Positions 1 through 8,900 of a DNA stretch of 34,298 bases are shown one piece after another. The translations under genes were made by a program, and so were the position numbers. Numbering within the stretch: position 1 is the first letter of the stretch; every line of letters begins with the position of its first letter. Origin of the DNA: Bacteroidota bacterium (lineage in GTDB: Bacteria > Bacteroidota > Bacteroidia > JABDFU01); contig JABDFG010000023.1 of NCBI GenBank assembly GCA_013286655.1, forward strand, positions 1-34,298, given 5' to 3'. The notes beneath the pieces are model-generated. The model searched no databases, was not told the DNA's origin, and saw nothing but the letters and a program-made list of their open reading frames with translations.

Positions 1-2242
1 CTCCAATAGGCTTAGTTATTGAAAATAGATTACAAAATTCCGCGCGTAATTCTTTTATTTCTTTTTTTAGATTTTCAGGAAAAATGTGTTCGCCTCTGTG
101 AACAAACGCATTGAAAGTGAGTGTTGAAATAGATGCCGGATGAACACAAATATTTTCTTTAGTTGCCCCCAACCAGACCCTTTCCAGAGCCCTGCCCCCG
201 GTAAAAAAATCGTCGCAGCTAAACTGCGGCATGGTAATTAAACCAACAGCCGTAGTTCCATGTATCTGATTCCTTGGAACTTTTTCAAGTCCTTTTCCGG
301 CACCCCAGTCGTTCAGTAATTTTATGACCGGCCATTTTCGGATCATTTTAAATCCGGCCATTTCCGAGGGAGTCAGATCCGTAGTCTGAATTACATCAAT
401 TCCGTTCTTTGTATACGAAACTTCTTCGGGTGTCCACCGGCATTCTCCCCTAAAGTCAGTATGTCCGCCTTCGTGCATGACTCTGATCCGGTCCATTTTC
501 GCAATAATTTCTCCCAATGCAATCAAGCTGTTTTCATCCTCAATTAGTTTCATATCAGCTCCTGATACCGTGCGGGCAAGAGATCTCAAGTAGTCAAATT
601 TGGATTGGTCGATCGGATGTCTTTTTTGTCCATTATTCCTGTTAGTCATCCTATGTGGGATATATCGGGACAAATCATCACATACAGATGGCTCCATTTG
701 AGATTTCAACTCGAGGGGAATCGTATCAAAGAAACGAAATACGGCTACCAGTATGCTTTTTTCATTCAGCGGCATTTTTTCCACTAGTATCCGCATGCCA
801 AGTTCATGCGATTTTAAAACCAAATTTTCTGTGGCTGTTCCCAATCCCATGATAGTGGTAGTGTGTTTATAGTCAAGCAGTGCGGCTTCGTATTGAGTCT
901 CTAAAAACAAGTAAAGACAACTATCCTTGTACATCCAGACCCACGTTTGGCTATTAGCTCCACTGGGTGCCAGTGTTGCGGCACTAACCAATGTTTCAAC
1001 TGTTTCTTTTTTTAGGGAGATTTGTCCTTTATATAGGGCTGTTTTATGTTGGAGAATAAGCTCCTGCATTTCTTTTTTACTGAGGGCAGGTTTTATCACC
1101 AGAGGTTTCTCTTCTATCTTTTGATGACCTTTATCACCGATGATTTCTTCAACATCTACAAAATAACGCCCCGAATCGTGAAACAGATCCAGTGCAATTC
1201 TTCTGCAAACGTCGGCGGAAATGCCTCCACCCAACGTCACCGCAGAAGCTAACTGCGGCCAGGTAGTTATCGTCTGTTCGATTTCCAGCATGGAGGCTTT
1301 AAAACGGTCACTAAGTGTTTCTTCTCCGGCAATCGGCAACATATAAGGGACCTTTTCTTCATTCGTTTTTGCTTCCTTTACCAGACTCAGATCCAGGTGA
1401 TCAACGAATCCATGAAGAATAGGTCGGCCTGGTTCAAGGTCGAAGCGCTCTACATCAACTGTTCCTCTGTCGCTCGCTTCCATCACTACCGGTATACTAT
1501 ATTCCTTCGCCTTTTGTCGGCAAAGTATTTTTACGTAAAGTCCATCGCATTCGTCCACCAGTATATCCAGTTTGCCACCCTTTAGCAAGAAATCATCTAT
1601 GTTTTTTTCATGAATACCCTCCGGATAGCAGGTGACTTTTAGAAAAGGATCAAGTTCTGAAATTTCCCTGGCAACGGAAACAACTTTAGGTACATTCAGA
1701 TTATGCAGTCCTGTGCGGATGCGGTTGTAATTGCTTAGTTCTAAAATGTCAAAATCGGCCAAGCGGAGTTCACCCATCGTTCGTTCCATCGCCATGGTAA
1801 CAGCAATGGATTGTCCGACAGAAAGTCCGATGACGCCGATCCGTTTTCCGGCCAGAATAATTTTTTCTTCAGGAGTTATCTTGTATTGATTCCGGCTGGT
1901 GCGTACTTCTACGAATTCCTTTTCATCCAATAAATGTACCAGTCTTGTCGACCAGGGATAATATACCCATACACCATATTCTTCATAGGGAACCGAACCA
2001 ATATGTTTTCTGGCGGCTTCTGATAATTCATTTTTTGTGAATTTTGTTTTTGGGTTTTGTAGTTTCACCAGCTCTTCCACTTGGCCTTGAAGCTGATCAA
2101 ACACTTTTATAGCCGGCTCTTTATCGAGCAACTGGTTTAATTTTTCTCTGTCAGAAGAAACATTCAGACGAAAAAAAGAAGGCTGAAAAACTGTTTCGTT
2201 TAACTCATTCTTCCGGATTAATAATTGTAATTTGTTTTTCAT
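1..2242 (-). CDS. Rv1355c-like ThiF/E1-type adenylation domain fused to nitroreductase domain (partial)
   Basis: Read by hand on the minus strand: an open frame of 747 codons runs from ATG at 2242 to the window edge without a stop, so the C-terminus is missing. Residues about 1-125 are an N-terminal region. About 130-350 resemble the Rossmann adenylation fold of ThiF/MoeB/E1 enzymes: a glycine loop (GLSVGQ near 139), acidic residues at about 163-165, an NxNR motif near 171-174 that fits the arginine of E1 enzymes, a lysine near 186, and DECD near 230. About 410 onward resembles a flavin nitroreductase, with APSGANSQTW near 425-434. Fusions of this order are known as the Rv1355c family, whose function is unknown; mycobacterial Rv1355c is about 715 aa, so little is probably missing. 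No catalytic cysteine typical of ubiquitin-like transfer stands out, and no ubiquitin-like partner is adjacent. It diverges from the response regulator at 2402. Family call is firm; substrate is unknown. Confidence 0.85.
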   Translation of the reverse strand, partial: MKNKLQLLIRKNELNETVFQPSFFRLNVSSDREKLNQLLDKEPAIKVFDQLQGQVEELVKLQNPKTKFTKNELSEAARKHIGSVPYEEYGVWVYYPWSTRLVHLLDEKEFVEVRTSRNQYKITPEEKIILAGKRIGVIGLSVGQSIAVTMAMERTMGELRLADFDILELSNYNRIRTGLHNLNVPKVVSVAREISELDPFLKVTCYPEGIHEKNIDDFLLKGGKLDILVDECDGLYVKILCRQKAKEYSIPVVMEASDRGTVDVERFDLEPGRPILHGFVDHLDLSLVKEAKTNEEKVPYMLPIAGEETLSDRFKASMLEIEQTITTWPQLASAVTLGGGISADVCRRIALDLFHDSGRYFVDVEEIIGDKGHQKIEEKPLVIKPALSKKEMQELILQHKTALYKGQISLKKETVETLVSAATLAPSGANSQTWVWMYKDSCLYLFLETQYEAALLDYKHTTTIMGLGTATENLVLKSHELGMRILVEKMPLNEKSILVAVFRFFDTIPLELKSQMEPSVCDDLSRYIPHRMTNRNNGQKRHPIDQSKFDYLRSLARTVSGADMKLIEDENSLIALGEIIAKMDRIRVMHEGGHTDFRGECRWTPEEVSYTKNGIDVIQTTDLTPSEMAGFKMIRKWPVIKLLNDWGAGKGLEKVPRNQIHGTTAVGLITMPQFSCDDFFTGGRALERVWLGATKENICVHPASISTLTFNAFVHRGEHIFPENLKKEIKELRAEFCNLFSITKPIG

Positions 2243-2353
2243 AACTACTGGTTTAACGAGAACTTTATCTCAAAGGTTATGGGTAAGTAATTTTTAGGCT
2301 TAACTTAGCATATAAATCGATATTTTTAAGCATTGATAGAGCCCCCTGGATTC

Positions 2354-2383
2354 CAAAAGTAGTCCTTTTCAGGAAAGGTCAAA
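2354..2383 (-). promoter_or_regulatory. Bacteroidetes-type promoter for the ThiF-nitroreductase gene
   Basis: On the minus strand there is TTTG (2383-2380), 18 bases, then TACTTTTG (2361-2354), an exact fit to the Bacteroidetes -33 TTTG / -7 TAnnTTTG pattern. Transcription would begin near 2347, leaving a leader of about 105 bases before ATG 2242. The spacer contains an imperfect dyad (CCTTT-TCAGG-AAAGG at 2364-2378) that could be an operator. The site also lies just ahead of the divergent response regulator start. This is pattern matching only. Confidence 0.5.
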
Positions 2384-2401
2384 AATTTGATAATAAGAAA
2401 A

Positions 2402-2890
2402 ATGAAAGAAACAAAGGCAACAATTCTGTATGTTGACGATGAAGCGAATAACCTGTTAACTTTTAAAGCTAATTTCAGAAGGTTTTATGAAGTATATACT
2501 GCTGAGTCGGCAGAAGAAGGAAGGAAATTATTACAAGATAAAAAATTCAGTATCATCATTACCGATCAGCGCATGCCTGCTATAACAGGCGTGCAGTTTT
2601 TAGAATCGATTATTAAAGAATTTCCTGATCCTATCCGAATACTTATTACCGGCTATTCTGATCTGGAAGTAGTTATTGAAGCCATCAACAAAGGACAAAT
2701 CTATCGTTATGTTATGAAACCATTCAATGTAGATGAATTAAAAGCGGTTCTTGATAATGCCCATGAAGTTTATTCACTCCGGGAAGAAAATAAGGAATTA
2801 ATGAAAATAGCACTTAAGGCGAATGAACAGTTGGAATTTATGTTGCGGCAACGTCTTATTTCCCTGGATAATTCCGATGCAAATTTATAA
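2402..2890 (+). CDS. Response regulator, receiver domain with C-terminal helical tail
   Basis: A 162-aa protein with a CheY-like receiver domain over residues 5-125. The acidic pocket is YVDDE (D12, D13), the phospho-acceptor is D55 in TDQRMP, the switch threonine is T83 in ITGYSD, and the lysine is K106 in VMKPF, so the site is complete. Residues about 125-155 look like an amphipathic or coiled-coil helix (REENKELMKIALKANEQLEF). There is no DNA-binding, HD-GYP, GGDEF or kinase output domain, so it probably works through protein contact. The DQRMP...TGVQFL signature resembles receivers of the RpfG type. I chose ATG 2402; an in-frame TTG at 2387 would add five residues (MIIRK) and is preceded by AGGAAAGG. 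No partner kinase is in the window. It ends 21 bases before the convergent 1006-aa T9SS cargo gene. Confidence 0.88.
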   Translation: MKETKATILYVDDEANNLLTFKANFRRFYEVYTAESAEEGRKLLQDKKFSIIITDQRMPAITGVQFLESIIKEFPDPIRILITGYSDLEVVIEAINKGQIYRYVMKPFNVDELKAVLDNAHEVYSLREENKELMKIALKANEQLEFMLRQRLISLDNSDANL

Positions 2891-2911
2891 CTGAGAAAAG
2901 GTCTGCACATT

Positions 2912-5900
2912 TTATTTGAAAAGGGCAACTCTGCCAATGTAATCATGCTCTTTATTGAATACGTCCGTTAAAACAATTCTGTAGACATACACATCCTGCT
3001 GAGCAATCTGATCGCCTCCGTTGGCTGTTCCATCCCATCCCACGTTCAGGTCATAAGTGGTAAAGATAAGGTTGCCCCAACGATCAAAAATGACCATTTG
3101 GTATTTTTTGATTCCTATTCCTTTGCCATTAAATGTGTCGTTCGTCCTATCTCCATTAGGCGTAAAAGCATCCGGAACAAAGAAGTCGAAATCAGGACCA
3201 ATTTCCATACATAAAGTTGTTGTATCGATACAACCCTCTGCATTCTTCACTGTTAGCAATGTACAATAGCTACCTGCTATTGCATTTTCGAATGTATGAG
3301 AAGGATTTTCTACACTACTTGTCTTATCAGCAGCAGGATCTCCGAAATTCCATAGCCAGGCAACAGCTCCTGTGCTTTGATCGATGTAATGAAAGGTCGG
3401 ATCAATAACACTCACGGTTTTAGGGTCAGTCGTAAATGCAGCATGCGGCAAAGCAAATACAATGATCATATTGTGAATGCTGTCTGTGGCCATACAGCCT
3501 TCATTACTTGTTACGGTAAGTTGAACGGTGTGGTTTCCTGCGTCAGGATAGCAGGAACTGGGATCCGCCACGTTATCAACAGAACCATTGCCAAAACTCC
3601 AGGCCCATTTTGTGACATTGCCCCCTTCAACAGTACTTTGATCGGTAAAGTTGACGCAGAGCCCGGGACATCCGGATAGCGTATCTGACTTGAATTTGAT
3701 TACAGGAACGGCATTTACGTCTATAATTACCGGAGCAGACACGCATGCATTCGAATCGGTGACAGTGATGGTATAAGCATTGGTTACCAGGGGTGGCTGC
3801 ACATTTATGGTTGTTCCCGTCTGGCCTCCGGGCATCCAGCTAATCGTATAGGCAGGGGTTCCGCCGGAAGGTACTACTGTCAGTGCTGTTTGCTGACCAA
3901 CACAAACACCTGGAGCATTCAAATTGGAAAGAACCAGGGCTGGTGGTTCATCTATTATCACTGATGCGGAGGAAGTGCAGCCCTTGGTATCTGTGATCGT
4001 TACGGTATAATTTCCTTTACACAGGTTACCCGTTGTAACTAAATTGGTTCCATTACTCCAGAGGTATTGGAAGGGAGCTGTTCCTGTTCCCGGGATAGCC
4101 TGGGCAACAGCATTCCCATTACATCCTCCAAAACAGCCGGGATCCGTTTTGCTTAAGATACCGGCATTTACTCCACTGAGGTTTGCTACTGTTGTGTCTG
4201 CAACCTTTGTGCAATTATTATTGTCCGTTACCGTTATGGTGTAGCTGCCTGCAGGTATATTACTTATCGTTGCCGCAGTTGATCCCGTGTTCCAGAGATA
4301 GGTATATCCTCCCGTTACCGTGGTCGTCCCACCTGATGCGCTTATTCCGACACTCCCGTCACTCTGGTTGCAACCCGCCGGAGTGCTTGAAGGGACAAGC
4401 TTAATAAGAGTAGGTTCTACCACTGACAAAACAGTATCTTTCTGACAATTATTGGCATCGGTGATGGTAACGGAGTAGCTGCTCGCACATAATTTGCTGA
4501 TGCTTAAACTGGTGCCGCCCGTGCTCCACAAAGCGTTGATGGTGCCCGTGCCACCTGATGGAATGACAACTGCCTGACCATCACAACTTCCATTACAACT
4601 CGTGTTTAATCCGGTACCGGTTAAAGAAAGTGCGGAGGGCTGGGTAAGGGTAGCATTTGTTATAATCTGGCAACCTGTAGCATCACTGACCGTTACTGAA
4701 TAGGAGCCCGCCGCTAAGTGGCTGGCAATCGGAGTTGCATTGATGGTCACTCCGCTACTCCAGTTGTAGGTTATTGTTCCTGTCCCGTTTGCTTTTACAG
4801 AAATTGTTCCACTACTGTCCGCATAACACTTCAAGTTTGTTGGTGTATTACTGACCGTAGGGCCTATACTTGCTAAACTGACACTTGAATTGACCGAATC
4901 TTTTATGACATAACAAATTTTTGCACCTCCTCCGGAAACAACCAGCTTAATAATGTAGATTCCAGGCTGCTGATAAGTATGTGCCGGATTTTTTAATGCG
5001 GAAGTGTTTTGTATACCCGAAGAGGGATCTCCGAAATCCCAAGTCCAGGAATTTATTTTTCCAATGGTCTGGTCGGTAAACGTGACATTAAAAGGAGCGT
5101 AGCACAGAGAGCCGGGAGTGATTTTGAAAGCTGCCGTAAGACTAAAGCAAATAAAGGAAGCCATGTCACTTTGCCCGGCATCTGGTCCGGTGTTAAAGCC
5201 GAATACATTTGAGGAAGTGTTGGAGGTAAGATCAATTTTAGATAAATTTCCTGCAGCGTTTGCCGGAGCAGCATTTCCTCCGGCTACACCATAGATGTTT
5301 CCATCACTCCCTATCGCTACGGCTCCATAATTGCCATTTGGTTTAAAATTAACCCCCGTATAAGTGGGATCCACAATCCCTGATGTGTCAATCCTGCTTG
5401 TACCGTAGTAAAAAAAACAATCATAAGGATTAAAAACGATGTCGTCCCAACCACCGGTACTTATTGCATAAGGGCCTTTTAAAATGTTACCGGTGTTAAT
5501 GTCAATTGCTACAAGTGTATTATTTCCTGAATTAACGGTCCAATATCGGCCCCAGGGATCAAAGCACCCATAGTAACAGTTAGTGACAAAAGGCAGCTTA
5601 CATACTCCTTTAGCATTTCCGGAAGCGTCCAATCGCATGAGCGAGTCAATTGGAGCATGCAAGTCACTTAGATAATACAAGTATCCATCTTTCGGATTAG
5701 CACCTAATCCATTATGATGAGAAGTAGGCATCTCAAAAAGAAAAGTTATTTTAGGTGCCCCCGAAGTATATCCACTTATATAAGATAAAGAACCATTGGT
5801 TAAGGTATCCTGGAAAAAATAAAGTCGGGATGCGCTGTCGCAGGGAAAAGTTGGCTGAGCTAATGAATAAATTGAAAAAAAAATACCTCCAACCAGAGTT

Positions 5901-5932
5901 ACGAATAGCCGGTTCAAGAATATTTTTTTCAA
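2912..5932 (-). CDS. T9SS type B sorting domain protein: beta-propeller-like N-terminus, SprB and PKD repeats
   Basis: A 1006-aa secreted surface protein. Residues 1-25 are a signal peptide ending LAQ. About 26-265 contain YLYYLSDL, DPWGRYWTV and SDGNIYGVAG strands that suggest a beta-propeller (SMP-30/NHL-like or DUF6923-like). Then come a PKD domain (WTWDFGDPSS), four SprB-type repeats of about 75 aa (WSxG...AGSYTVTVTDxNGC), an Ig-like domain, two more PKD domains (WAWSFGNG, WLWNFGDP), and a C-terminal gliding-motility/type B sorting domain (FTPNGDRTNDTF, FDRWGNLIF, WDGT) ending in LFK. Such a C-terminus routes proteins through T9SS. The start must be TTG at 5932: a stop lies nine bases upstream of it in frame and there is no ATG. 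It lies 34 bases after the 1381-aa gene and is probably cotranscribed. No PorP/SprF partner is adjacent. Ligand or adhesion role is inference. Confidence 0.85.
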   Translation of the reverse strand: MKKIFLNRLFVTLVGGIFFSIYSLAQPTFPCDSASRLYFFQDTLTNGSLSYISGYTSGAPKITFLFEMPTSHHNGLGANPKDGYLYYLSDLHAPIDSLMRLDASGNAKGVCKLPFVTNCYYGCFDPWGRYWTVNSGNNTLVAIDINTGNILKGPYAISTGGWDDIVFNPYDCFFYYGTSRIDTSGIVDPTYTGVNFKPNGNYGAVAIGSDGNIYGVAGGNAAPANAAGNLSKIDLTSNTSSNVFGFNTGPDAGQSDMASFICFSLTAAFKITPGSLCYAPFNVTFTDQTIGKINSWTWDFGDPSSGIQNTSALKNPAHTYQQPGIYIIKLVVSGGGAKICYVIKDSVNSSVSLASIGPTVSNTPTNLKCYADSSGTISVKANGTGTITYNWSSGVTINATPIASHLAAGSYSVTVSDATGCQIITNATLTQPSALSLTGTGLNTSCNGSCDGQAVVIPSGGTGTINALWSTGGTSLSISKLCASSYSVTITDANNCQKDTVLSVVEPTLIKLVPSSTPAGCNQSDGSVGISASGGTTTVTGGYTYLWNTGSTAATISNIPAGSYTITVTDNNNCTKVADTTVANLSGVNAGILSKTDPGCFGGCNGNAVAQAIPGTGTAPFQYLWSNGTNLVTTGNLCKGNYTVTITDTKGCTSSASVIIDEPPALVLSNLNAPGVCVGQQTALTVVPSGGTPAYTISWMPGGQTGTTINVQPPLVTNAYTITVTDSNACVSAPVIIDVNAVPVIKFKSDTLSGCPGLCVNFTDQSTVEGGNVTKWAWSFGNGSVDNVADPSSCYPDAGNHTVQLTVTSNEGCMATDSIHNMIIVFALPHAAFTTDPKTVSVIDPTFHYIDQSTGAVAWLWNFGDPAADKTSSVENPSHTFENAIAGSYCTLLTVKNAEGCIDTTTLCMEIGPDFDFFVPDAFTPNGDRTNDTFNGKGIGIKKYQMVIFDRWGNLIFTTYDLNVGWDGTANGGDQIAQQDVYVYRIVLTDVFNKEHDYIGRVALFK

Positions 5933-5966
5933 TGATTTATATTAGACTAATGATTCTCAGGTCTTC

Positions 5967-8900
5967 TTACCTCAGTACCTGAATATATCCATGTCCTTCT
6001 TTCTTACTACCATCATTACAGGTAGCATCCAATACATAGAAGTAAGTTCCGGTTGGAGCAATATTGTCGCTGAAAGTCCTTCCATCCCATCCGGAGTGTA
6101 CGGCATTATATTCATAAATCTCCATACCCCAACGATTGAATAAAGTACATTTTATCTGAGCAAGGCCGGAAGTTTTAAATGTAAATAAATCATTTATACC
6201 ATCTGCATTAGGTGTAAACACATTGGGTATACTGTCAGATAGCTTACAGGGTTCATGTACCTCCAGACACATAGGAGTTGTATCAAGACAGTTATTGTTG
6301 ATAGCAACCAGTATCACGCAGTATTTTCCTGAATCCTTAAAGGTATGGGTCGGACTGGTAAGTGTAGAAGTATTATCCGATCCCGAACTGGGGTCGTTGA
6401 AGTTCCAGTAATAGGAACTCGCTCCGGTTGTGGTGTTGTTGAAGTTAACAGCATTGCCTTCTATTACTACCGGTGCAGGATCATAAGTAAAAGTTGCCTT
6501 AGGTTTTGCATTGATGTTGATCATATTATTGACCGTTGAAGTAGCACTGCATCCATTCACATCCACATAAGTAAAGCTGACTGTATAGGCTCCGGCATTG
6601 TTATAGCAATGTTGAGGTGAAGAGGCCGAGGAAGAATCGTTATCTCCAAATTTCCATTTTGCACTGGAACCAGCTGCGGAAGGACTGCCGGTAAAATTGA
6701 CACAAGATGGACCACAACCCTGATTGATATCAGAGCTGAAGCTTACTGTTGGAAGCGGATTAACAGTTATCGATTGAACAGCCGTTGATACGGGGGTTCC
6801 ACAATTGTCATTTACAGTCACTGTATAAGTCACGTTTCCGTTAGGAGAAACGGTGATCTGTGATCCGGTATTTCCTCCCGGAGCCCAACTATAAGTATAA
6901 GGACCGCCGTTCCCTCCGATTCCGGAAGCCGTCAATGTTGCATTTGCTCCATTACAGATACCTGTGCTGGATGAAGAAGCGCTTAATGTAAGAGGAGGAT
7001 TGACAATTACGGTTACCGTTTGCATGGATGTTGAGCATCCCAATGCATCCACTACGGAAATAGAGTAGGTAGTAGTGACAATAGGATTAGCTGTCGGGTT
7101 AGACCCGGTCAAACCTCCGCTCCAGGAATAAGTAAATGGGTTTGTTCCTCCACTGAGGGTAGCTGATAAAGAAGCCGTCTGACCTATGCAGATCGTTTGT
7201 CCACCGGCAACACTAAGCGTTGCCGCTCCCTTGTCTGTTATGGTTGCACTCGTTGTCATGGTACAAGAATTGGCATCCGTGACAGTTACCGTATAATTTC
7301 CGGCGCTTAAACCGTTCGCTGTTGAGTCAGTCTGGCTTACGGAAGATGGCCAGGAATATTGATAGGGACTAGTTCCTCCTCCCGCTGAAGCAGTGGCGGA
7401 TCCATTCGAGCCTCCACAACTGGCTTGTGTTGTAGCGAATATTGAGGGAGTGATAGCGGCCGGCTGGGTAAGTAAAATGGTCGTCGTGGCAGAACATGCA
7501 TTGGCATCGGTCACGGTAACCGTATAGGTTGCAGCTACAAGATTATTGATGCTTGCATTGGAGCTTAAATTCGACCATGCGTAAGAATAATTCGGGGTAC
7601 CGCCTGCAGCACCTGCACCGGCTGAACCGCTGGCATTTCCAAAGCATTTTATATTAGTAGATGTTGGCGTAAGAGCCAATGCAGCTGTGGGCTGATTGAT
7701 AGTTACGGTAGCAGAAGCCGGACAATTATTGGCATCGGTTACGGAAACCGTATATATACCTGCCGGCAGACCTGTTACTCCTGTCACGCCGGATTGACCG
7801 CTGGACCAGGAATAAGTATAAGCGCCTGTTCCGCCTTTAACCGATACATTGGCAGTGCCTGTCGAACCTCCAAAGCAATTGACATTCCCGAAAGAAGTAG
7901 AAGGAGAAAGTACTGTGGGTTGACTTATGGTAACAGTAGAAAAGCCTAAACAATGATTCGCATCAGTAACCGAAACCGTATAGGTGCCTGCCGGCAGACC
8001 CGTTACTTTAGTAACCCCGCTTGCTCCATTTGACCAGGAATAAGTATAAGCTCCCGTTCCTCCGCTAACGGATAAGATACTATCAGCGCCGGTCGAACTT
8101 CCAAAACACATCACATTTGTAGGGGAGGACACTTTAACAGTTGCAGCCCCCGCATTATTTATTACTCCTGCAGATACATTTGTACAGCCTTTTTGATCCG
8201 TAACAGTAACGGTATACCCTCCAGCAGCTAAGCCATTTATCGATTGACTAATGCCATTATTGGACCATTTGTAAGTGAACGTTCCGGTACCTCCGGATGG
8301 AATGGAAGAGATACTTCCATTTAATACTCCACAGGTGGCAGGGTTGATCACTAATGAATCTTTTACTGCAGGGGTAGTGGTTAGCGTGTAAGAGGTTGTC
8401 CCGATACAACCGTTTCCATCAGTGACAGTTACCGTGTAATTGCCGGCAGTTATGCCAATAATACTATCTTTCGGAGAAGAGGTGCTTATATTTACCCCAT
8501 TACTCCAGTTATAGATAAAACTTGAAAATCCTTTTACATTCGTTTCACCACTTACTTTGACCGTTGCACTACCATTAGATGTTGAGCAGGTTGGGTTTTT
8601 CTGGGTAGGTGTCAGAGTAGGAAGGGGGTATACATCTATCGCTATAGAATCCTTATTTGTACAACCATTCGCATCTGTTCCGATAACAGTATACTCCGTG
8701 GCAATAGATGGAATTACGGTAACCGGACTGCCAGGTAATCCTCCCGGATTCCATAGATAGGTACCTGTAGGACCAGCACCCGTTGCGCTGAGTGCAGTAC
8801 TTCCTCCCTTACAAAAGGTGGCGTTTGTGGCAGATGCAACAATCGTTGGCAAATTATTCACGGTTATCAAAACGGTTGAAGTGTTGTGACAATTATGGCT

